DNA from: Glaciimonas sp. PAMC28666
GTDB lineage: Bacteria; Pseudomonadota; Gammaproteobacteria; Burkholderiales; Burkholderiaceae_D
Direction: 5' to 3'
Assembly (NCBI RefSeq): GCF_016917355.1
Contig: NZ_CP070304.1
Span: 1,364,001-1,428,000 of the forward strand
DNA length: 64,000 bases
Below are positions 58,367-64,000 of this stretch, piece by piece. The notes beneath the pieces are model-generated. The model was not told the origin of the DNA and did no database searches. It saw nothing but the letters and a program-made list of their open reading frames with translations. The first letter of the stretch is position 1. Each line of letters opens with the position of its first letter. Both the position numbers and the translations under genes were made by a program.

Positions 58367-58387
58367 TTGACGTTTACGTAAACGTAA
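58367..58387. promoter_or_regulatory. LiuR-type palindrome (MerR-family operator candidate)
   Basis: The 16-base core ACGTTTACGTAAACGT (58370-58385) is a perfect palindrome, flanked by TTG and AA. LiuR of proteobacteria recognises TTnACGTnnACGTnnACGTnAA-like sites before branched-chain catabolic genes. The regulator itself is not in the window. Confidence 0.65.
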
Positions 58388-58408
58388 GACCGCGTAAGAC
58401 CGCGTAAG
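58383..58408. repeat. CGTAAGACCG tandem repeat
   Basis: Two exact 10-base copies and a third partial CGTAAG, beginning inside the palindrome's right end. Possibly extra half-sites or duplication by slippage. Confidence 0.75.
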
Positions 58409-58563
58409 TCAGGGTGAGTAAGTGCAACAATGGCAACCCCAGGCCTCCTTTCTCTTCCCTGTTTACATCTTGATACGTTCCGCGACTTTTAACACGGTTA
58501 AAAAAAAATTTAAAAGGCACCATTTGATTTATGCTGATCCCGGCCGTTAAATAATTACAGAAC

Positions 58564-59463
58564 ATGAATAATCTTTTAAGAAAAATCGATCTTACTTCGC
58601 TGCGTTTATTCGTCGCGGTCTGCCAGGAAAAGAATATCGCGCGCGCGGCCGAGCGCGAGTTCATTGCTCCTTCCGCAGTGAGCCGACGGATCGGTGAAAT
58701 CGAAGCAATGATCGGATTACCGGTTATCCATCGCGAATCCCGTGGTATTTCGGTCACGCCTGTTGGCGAAACGGTACTGCGACATGCGCTCGCCGTTATT
58801 GCCAGTATCGAAGCATTAGACGCCGAGCTTTCACAGTTTTCAAGCGGTGCCAAGGGGAAAGTCCGTCTGGTAGGAAATTTATCATCGATTGTGCAATTTT
58901 TGCCTGAAGATATTGCCGCATTCCAACGGATTTTTCCACACGTCGATATCGATCTGGAAGAACAAAACAGCACCGAGGTAATGCGCAGCATTCGGGAGCG
59001 GAACGCCGATCTGGGAATTTGCAATGCCATCGTCGGTTTAGAGCAATTCCAGCACTTGCCCTATCGCACCGATCATCTTTTTTTGATGGTCCCTCGCAGC
59101 CATCCATTAAGCGCCGAAACCGCCGTTGGGCTAGCGGAAATCGTCAACGAAAATTTTGTCAGTTTGGGTGCCGACGCCGCGCTCACGCAACTTATCGCGC
59201 AGGAAGCCATCAATCTCGGCAAGCAACTCACGATCAAGATTCGCGTCAGCAGTCTCGACGCCCTGTGTCGCATGGTGCATGTTGGTCTCGGTATTGCCGT
59301 GGTACCGCAGCAAATCGGCGAGTTATATTTGAATACACTGGCGGTGAAGTTGGTCCCCATCCGTGATCCATGGGCCATTCGCCATCTGGTCATCATCTTC
59401 AATCATCGTGAGCAATTGACCGCCACCGCGAGTTCACTGGTGAACTTTCTGGTAAATAAATAG
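58564..59463 (+). CDS. LysR-family transcriptional regulator
   Basis: 299 aa. Winged helix at about 9-65 (LTSLRLFVAVCQEKNIARAA, then EREFIAPSAVSRRIGEIEAM), effector domain after about 90. It is divergent from the acyl-CoA dehydrogenase operon and 176 bases ahead of leuC, so it may control either. No effector can be inferred from sequence. Confidence 0.88.
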   Translation: MNNLLRKIDLTSLRLFVAVCQEKNIARAAEREFIAPSAVSRRIGEIEAMIGLPVIHRESRGISVTPVGETVLRHALAVIASIEALDAELSQFSSGAKGKVRLVGNLSSIVQFLPEDIAAFQRIFPHVDIDLEEQNSTEVMRSIRERNADLGICNAIVGLEQFQHLPYRTDHLFLMVPRSHPLSAETAVGLAEIVNENFVSLGADAALTQLIAQEAINLGKQLTIKIRVSSLDALCRMVHVGLGIAVVPQQIGELYLNTLAVKLVPIRDPWAIRHLVIIFNHREQLTATASSLVNFLVNK

Positions 59464-59639
59464 AACCTGCGATAAGTTCTGTCCTTGCATGGGCGTATTG
59501 CACAACTTCCCTCCGCTCCCCGAAACATCACGTGCATAGACGCATCTCCAATCGAGAGGCCTGTCATCGCCAGTGATCACTTCATCCACACCTCGCTATC
59601 GGTATGATTTCCTTATTCGGACATCTTTCCTCTTCCATC

Positions 59640-61040
59640 ATGCCAAAAACACTTTACGACAAACTCTGGGATGCGCACGTCGTCGCCACTGAAATCGACG
59701 GCACCAGCCTGCTTTATATTGATCGCCACATTATTAACGAAGTATCCAGTCCTCAGGCATTTGAAGGCTTGAAATTACATCAACGTAGTCCTTGGCGGGT
59801 TGCTGCCAATTTTGCGGTTGCCGATCATAACGTCCCCACCACAGACCGTAGCCAGGGTATTCAAGATCCGATATCGCGGCTGCAGGTCGACACGCTTGGC
59901 GCCAATGCAAAAACTTACGGATTAACCTTCTTCGGTTTGCAGGATAAGCGCCAAGGTATCGAGCACGTTATCGGACCGGAGCAAGGTGCAACGCTGCCCG
60001 GCATGACGATAGTGTGCGGCGATTCGCATACGTCAACGCACGGCGCTTTTGCCTGTCTGGCGTACGGAATCGGCACATCGGAAGTGGAACACGTGTTAGT
60101 CACGCAGACCCTGTTGACCAAAAAAATGCAGTCCATGCAAGTGCTGGTCGAAGGCCAGTTACCCGCTGGCGTGGCGGCTAAAGACATCGTCCTGGCGCTG
60201 ATCGGTACCATTGGCACGGCGGGAGCCACCGGTTACGCTATCGAATACACTGGTTCAACTATTCGCGATCTGTCGATGGAGGCCCGCATGACTGTTTGCA
60301 ACATGTCGATCGAAGCTGGGGCACGCGCTGGCATGATTGCCTTTGATGAAACCACGCTTGCTTATGTAAAAGGACGGCCATTAAGCCCGACCGGTGCAGA
60401 GTGGGATCAGGCGCTCGCCTTTTGGCGTACGTTGCAATCTGATCAGGATGCCGTTTTCGATGCCACCGTCACCATTGACGCAACCACCATCGCGCCTCAG
60501 GTCACCTGGGGCACCTCGCCGGAAATGGTGGTATCGATTGAAGGAAGAATTCCCGATCCTGAAGCAGAGCCAGACGCCATCAAGCGCAGCGACATGCGGA
60601 AGGCCTTGGTCTATATGGGACTGCACGCGAATACAGCCATCACCGATATCGCCATCGATAAAGTCTTTATCGGCTCCTGTACCAATTCCCGCATTGAAGA
60701 CTTGCGTGCGGCTGCCGCTATCGTGCGCGGCAAAAGACGGGCCGCCAACGTGGTTCTGGCGATGGTGGTGCCCGGCTCCGGCCTGGTGAAACAGCAGGCC
60801 GAGCAGGAAGGCCTGGATCGCATTTTTCTCGACGCGGGCTTCGAATGGCGCGAACCCGGCTGCTCGATGTGCATGGCGATGAATGCCGATCGACTGGCAC
60901 CGGGAGAACGATGCGCCTCGACCTCGAATCGCAATTTCGAAGGCCGCCAAGGCGCGGGCGGACGCACACATCTGGTCAGTCCCGCAATGGCCGCGGCGGC
61001 AGGTATTGCCGGACACTTTGTTGACATCAGATCTTTGTAA
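59640..61040 (+). CDS. leuC: 3-isopropylmalate dehydratase large subunit LeuC
   Basis: Iron-sulfur half of isopropylmalate isomerase in leucine synthesis. [20 protein letters not shown] start, [34 protein letters not shown] (first cluster Cys) and [19 protein letters not shown] (other two Cys). 466 aa. The 59640 ATG begins the conserved sequence. It is followed by leuD two bases later. Confidence 0.95.
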   Translation: MPKTLYDKLWDAHVVATEIDGTSLLYIDRHIINEVSSPQAFEGLKLHQRSPWRVAANFAVADHNVPTTDRSQGIQDPISRLQVDTLGANAKTYGLTFFGLQDKRQGIEHVIGPEQGATLPGMTIVCGDSHTSTHGAFACLAYGIGTSEVEHVLVTQTLLTKKMQSMQVLVEGQLPAGVAAKDIVLALIGTIGTAGATGYAIEYTGSTIRDLSMEARMTVCNMSIEAGARAGMIAFDETTLAYVKGRPLSPTGAEWDQALAFWRTLQSDQDAVFDATVTIDATTIAPQVTWGTSPEMVVSIEGRIPDPEAEPDAIKRSDMRKALVYMGLHANTAITDIAIDKVFIGSCTNSRIEDLRAAAAIVRGKRRAANVVLAMVVPGSGLVKQQAEQEGLDRIFLDAGFEWREPGCSMCMAMNADRLAPGERCASTSNRNFEGRQGAGGRTHLVSPAMAAAAGIAGHFVDIRSL

Positions 61041-61042
61041 AA

Positions 61043-61723
61043 ATGAATATGAAAAAATTTAATCGTCTCGTCGGATTGGTGGTACCGCTGGATCGGGCCA
61101 ACGTAGATACCGACGTCATCATCCCGAAGCAGTTTTTAAAATCGATCAAACGCACCGGATTCGGTCAAAATTTGTTCGACGAATGGCGTTACCTTGATCA
61201 TGGTGAGCCAGGACAAGATTGCAATAACCGGCCGCTGAACCCCGATTTTGTATTAAATCAAAACCGCTATCAGGGCGCCTCTATCTTGCTGGCCCGGAAA
61301 AATTTTGGGTGCGGATCGTCGCGCGAACATGCGCCATGGGCGATGGATCAATACGGCTTTCGTGTGGTGATAGCGCCGAGCTTCGCAGACATCTTTTTCA
61401 ATAATTGCTTCAAGAGCGGATTACTCCCTATCGTTCTTAGCGAGGAGTCAATCGAGTCCTTGTTTAAAGCCGTTGAAGGCACACCCGGCTTCACGTTAGC
61501 GATCGATCTTGCGCAACAAACCATACGCAGCACGGACGCTATTATTAACTACGCGTTCGAGGTTGATCCGTTCCGCAAACACTGTCTGTTAGAAGGCTTG
61601 GACGATATCGGACTGGCGTTGCGGAAGATGGAACAAATAAGCAAATTTGAAGAACGTCACCTGGCCGCCCATCCGTGGTTGTTGAAGACGTTGAAACCAG
61701 CCACTGGAAGCAAAACCGCATAA
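61043..61723 (+). CDS. leuD: 3-isopropylmalate dehydratase small subunit LeuD
   Basis: Swivel-domain partner of LeuC. The N-terminal [20 protein letters not shown] and [19 protein letters not shown] and the core [20 protein letters not shown] are complete, with the C-terminal [16 protein letters not shown]. 226 aa. Its stop overlaps the next start by one base (TAATG). Confidence 0.95.
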   Translation: MNMKKFNRLVGLVVPLDRANVDTDVIIPKQFLKSIKRTGFGQNLFDEWRYLDHGEPGQDCNNRPLNPDFVLNQNRYQGASILLARKNFGCGSSREHAPWAMDQYGFRVVIAPSFADIFFNNCFKSGLLPIVLSEESIESLFKAVEGTPGFTLAIDLAQQTIRSTDAIINYAFEVDPFRKHCLLEGLDDIGLALRKMEQISKFEERHLAAHPWLLKTLKPATGSKTA

Positions 61724-63669
61724 TGGAAACGACGATTTGTTTCACCGGCAGAGTGCTCTATTTATCGCAAGATGCCGACTGCATCAAGACCCAGCTATCC
61801 GGCAACAACGTCTGCCTTGCAGAGGCGTTACCGCTGCGCGATGACGTCTCGACCGATGAAATTACCCCAGTCACCGTGATGATGGTCTATGACGAGCGCC
61901 TCGGACAAGTGCCGTATATCGGGTTCAAGAGCGGCGCTGAATATCCAATCGGAAAAAATGCAATTAAAGACGGAGGATTTCAGGTCACCGTTGCTGGCAA
62001 ACGTTATGGAAAAGGATCGTCGCGTGAATCTAGTCCTCTGGCGGAACTTTCCGCCGAAATCAAACTGATTGTGGCGGAAAGCTTTGAGCGTATATATCAA
62101 CAAAATTGCGACAATATCGGCATTTTAACCACCACGGATTTTTCGATCCTGGACCGCATCGCCGCGGGAGAATCGATTGCTATCGATGTTTTTCTGCAAG
62201 GACGCGATCAACTCACCCAGGACATCATCCGAAGCGGCGGGCTACTCGCCTATAGCAAGGCGGCAACCTGGCCTGCGCCACAACAGCGGTCAGATACGCC
62301 CGCCGTTAGCCAGGGGAAAACCCTGGTCGAAAAAATTATTGCGCGCCATTTGCATCCTGACATCGCGCATGTCGAGCGTGGGCAAGGCGTGTTTATATCA
62401 GCCGACTGGCGTTTCAGCCATGACTACTTCACCGGCATGTGTACGCATTTAATGCACCGCACCTTCGGCAATCCGGCCACGCTTCACGCCCCAGAGAGCA
62501 TCATCGCTTTTCAGGACCATCTAGTGCTGGCGGCGCAAAGCCTGCCGCATGTGCGCGATCATTTGTTGGAGGGCGTGGCCAATTTGACTAACGGACATCT
62601 GCGATTCGCGCAGGATTATCCGGTGCGCTCGCACGGTAAGTTGCCAGATAGCCTCGGCTCCGAGGGAATCTGCCACGCGATGATGGCTGAAAATTACGCG
62701 CTGCCGGGCCAGGTGATTGCGGGCACGGATTCACACACACCCCATTCCGGTGCATTGGGATGCCTGGCTTTCGGCGCTGGCGCCACCGAGATTGCCAATA
62801 GCTGGATCACTGGCTATGTGCGCTGTAAGGTTCCCGATACCATCCGTATTCAAATCGATGGGCGCTTGCGTGCTGGTGTCACCGCCAAAGACGTCGTCCT
62901 GCATTTATTGCAAATGGATTTTATTCGTGCCGGAGAGGCGATTGGTCTGGTATTCGAATATGCTGGTTCTGCGATTCGCGCCATGGACATCGATGAACGC
63001 GCCACGCTGACCAACATGGCGGCAGAGCTTGGCGGGTTTACCGGAATTGTTGCGCCTGATGAAAAAACGGTGGCGTTCTTAAAGCAACGACGCGGGATTG
63101 ATTTTGCGCTGAAAGAATGGATGGTCAGCGATGCGGATGCCATTTACCAAAAACGCATTAACATCGACGCAACGATCATTTCTGCGATGGTGGCGCGCCC
63201 GGGCGATCCGGGCAATGGCATCACCGCAGACCAGTTAGCCCAGGACATTCCGATCAACATAGCCTATGGCGGGTCTTGCACTGCTGGCAAACGACGCGAT
63301 TTCGATTTTTATTACGAAGTCTTTAACTGGGGCCTTACGCACGGAATTTCGGTAGCGCCGCATACCAAACTTTTCTTGCAGTTCGGCACGCTCGAAGTAC
63401 GCCGTTACTGCGAGGAGCAAGGCTACATGCCAGTATTTGAGAAGGCCGGCGCGATCATGATCCTGCCCGGTTGCGGCTCCTGCGCAAATTGTGGCCCGGG
63501 ACAATCAAGCGATGCACAAGATGTCACTATCAGTGCCATTAATAGAAATTTCCCCGGGCGCTCCGGCCCCGGCCAGGTCTGGTTGGCGAGTCCTTACACG
63601 GTTGCTGCAAGTGCTCTGGCTGGCCGAATTACGACGTTCGCGCAGTTGCAGGCCTCCCAAGGAAAATAG
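61723..63669 (+). CDS. Aconitase-family protein, swivel domain first then catalytic core
   Basis: 648 aa. Swivel domain (about 30-170: LRDDVSTDEITP, GKRYGKGSSRESSPLAELS) precedes a full iron-sulfur core (about 205-640: VIAGTDSHTPHSGALGCLAF, GGSCTAGKRRDFD, ILPGCGSCANCGPG, the three cluster Cys). LeuC/LeuD/aconitase A put the swivel last; only AcnB puts it first, and this lacks AcnB's HEAT domain. The core resembles isopropylmalate/homoaconitate dehydratases. It overlaps leuD by one base, so substrate relation to leucine synthesis or another 2-hydroxyacid is likely but unknown. Confidence 0.82.
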   Translation: METTICFTGRVLYLSQDADCIKTQLSGNNVCLAEALPLRDDVSTDEITPVTVMMVYDERLGQVPYIGFKSGAEYPIGKNAIKDGGFQVTVAGKRYGKGSSRESSPLAELSAEIKLIVAESFERIYQQNCDNIGILTTTDFSILDRIAAGESIAIDVFLQGRDQLTQDIIRSGGLLAYSKAATWPAPQQRSDTPAVSQGKTLVEKIIARHLHPDIAHVERGQGVFISADWRFSHDYFTGMCTHLMHRTFGNPATLHAPESIIAFQDHLVLAAQSLPHVRDHLLEGVANLTNGHLRFAQDYPVRSHGKLPDSLGSEGICHAMMAENYALPGQVIAGTDSHTPHSGALGCLAFGAGATEIANSWITGYVRCKVPDTIRIQIDGRLRAGVTAKDVVLHLLQMDFIRAGEAIGLVFEYAGSAIRAMDIDERATLTNMAAELGGFTGIVAPDEKTVAFLKQRRGIDFALKEWMVSDADAIYQKRINIDATIISAMVARPGDPGNGITADQLAQDIPINIAYGGSCTAGKRRDFDFYYEVFNWGLTHGISVAPHTKLFLQFGTLEVRRYCEEQGYMPVFEKAGAIMILPGCGSCANCGPGQSSDAQDVTISAINRNFPGRSGPGQVWLASPYTVAASALAGRITTFAQLQASQGK

Positions 63670-63701
63670 AAAAAAAAAGGACGACATGGGAATGTCGTCC
63701 T
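63670..63701 (-). terminator. Terminator of the fasciclin gene
   Basis: AGGACGACAT, loop GGGA, ATGTCGTCCT, with eight A on the plus strand ahead of the stem, i.e. a T-run after it on the minus strand. It ends the minus-strand gene at the right edge. Confidence 0.85.
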
Positions 63702-63837
63702 AACTCACAGCCACCTTAAGCGGTTAGCTTGCAGGCAGCAGCACGCTGGAATACCGCATCTTCAATATGCTGCTACTTTTCAATTCTGGTCCTGCAGTCG
63801 CATCAAAAGACTGAACAGGGGCGATCTGCTGACGACA

Positions 63838-64000
63838 TTATTTCGGCATCAAAACGCTGTCGACGACATTGATAACGCCATTCGATTGATACACATCATA
63901 GGTGCTGATGCTGGCGACGTTACCGGCTTCATCGATGACATCAATGTTGTGCATGCCATTTTTCTTGAAGGTTAACTTGCCGCCGCTTGCAGTCGCCAAT
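63838..64000 (-). CDS. Fasciclin-domain protein, C-terminal end only
   Basis: The last 54 codons before the TAA at 63838 read GKLTFKKNGMHNIDVIDE, then the FAS1 closing motif NGVINVVDSVLMPK. Exported adhesion-type domain protein in most bacteria. The start lies beyond the window. Confidence 0.85.
   Translation of the reverse strand, partial: LATASGGKLTFKKNGMHNIDVIDEAGNVASISTYDVYQSNGVINVVDSVLMPK

Larger units (their letters stand above)
58264..58563. other. Divergent control region of the acyl-CoA dehydrogenase operon and LysR gene
   Basis: 300 bases, holding the LiuR-like palindrome (58367-58387) and the CGTAAGACCG repeat next to it. No gene. Confidence 0.6.

Noticed and set aside
58374-59030. 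218-residue minus-strand frame opposite the LysR gene
   Set aside because: Antisense to a clear LysR winged-helix gene; no recognisable similarity.
60381-61016. 211-residue minus-strand frame inside leuC
   Set aside because: Antisense of a fully conserved enzyme; His/Gly-rich by-product of codon bias.

Overview
The window is chromosomal DNA of a betaproteobacterium in the order Burkholderiales, most likely family Oxalobacteraceae (Collimonas/Glaciimonas/Herminiimonas/Herbaspirillum type). This rests on gene content and order: pgk-pyk-fba-purC-purE-purK-sua5 in one strand, the ctaC-ctaD-ctaG-DUF2970-ctaE cytochrome oxidase block followed by SURF1-Sco-like-ctaA-ctaB-sco, a rsmB-DUF4390-ntrY-ntrX-like run, and small beta-type families (DUF1840, DUF2244, DUF2164, DUF2909). 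No species can be fixed without a search. No rRNA, tRNA, CRISPR array or intact insertion sequence was recognised.

Layout. 1-7 kb: the cut end of tcdA, a hemerythrin-domain protein overlapping pdxH, cfa, then on the minus strand an orphan PAS sensor kinase, msrA and an OmpW porin. 7-15 kb: the minus-strand core block of lower glycolysis and purine synthesis ending in the tRNA t6A gene sua5. 15.9-20.4 kb: plus-strand ilvE, a CHCC zinc-finger protein, an NTF2-like protein, a YheT hydrolase, a conserved unknown and moaC. 20.4-25 kb is the accessory part: long intergenic stretches, a hemerythrin-like protein that has lost its histidines, a phasin, small unknown or secreted proteins, and a decayed gene that joins a frameshifted NRPS-type adenylation-domain piece to what looks like the end of an FAD/NAD(P)-binding protein. 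25-30 kb: an SMP-30 lactonase and MFS transporter facing a GcvA-like LysR gene, a MOSC protein, ferredoxin, coaD. 30-38 kb: rsmD divergent from ftsY-ftsE-ftsX, a lipoprotein, DUF1840, an MFS exporter and a LysE exporter. 38-45.5 kb: rsmB, DUF4390, an NtrY-like kinase, an NtrX-like regulator without AAA+ domain, a P-loop-less G3E-like protein, and rpoH behind a CIRCE operator. 45.6-55.7 kb: the whole aa3-type cytochrome oxidase locus, including a 35-residue assembly protein. 55.9-63.7 kb: an acyl-CoA dehydrogenase/HIBCH-like pair (probably valine or short branched acyl-CoA breakdown) behind a LiuR-type palindrome, a LysR gene, then leuC-leuD-and a third aconitase-family gene with swivel domain first. 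The right edge cuts a fasciclin-domain gene.

How the genes work together. The cta locus encodes subunits I-III plus copper delivery (CtaG/Cox11, Sco, Sco-like), heme A synthesis (CtaB, CtaA) and assembly (SURF1, small protein). RpoH is preceded by an HrcA-type operator, which would couple the two heat-shock circuits. The most unusual items are the decayed adenylation/flavoprotein gene, the leuCD-linked swivel-first aconitase homologue, the ilvE leader with possible small ORFs and foldable RNA, the 11-bp phased repeats before ctaC, and the histidine-less hemerythrin-like protein beside the phasin. I did not find convincing evidence for a wholly new multi-gene system; the rest is core genome.
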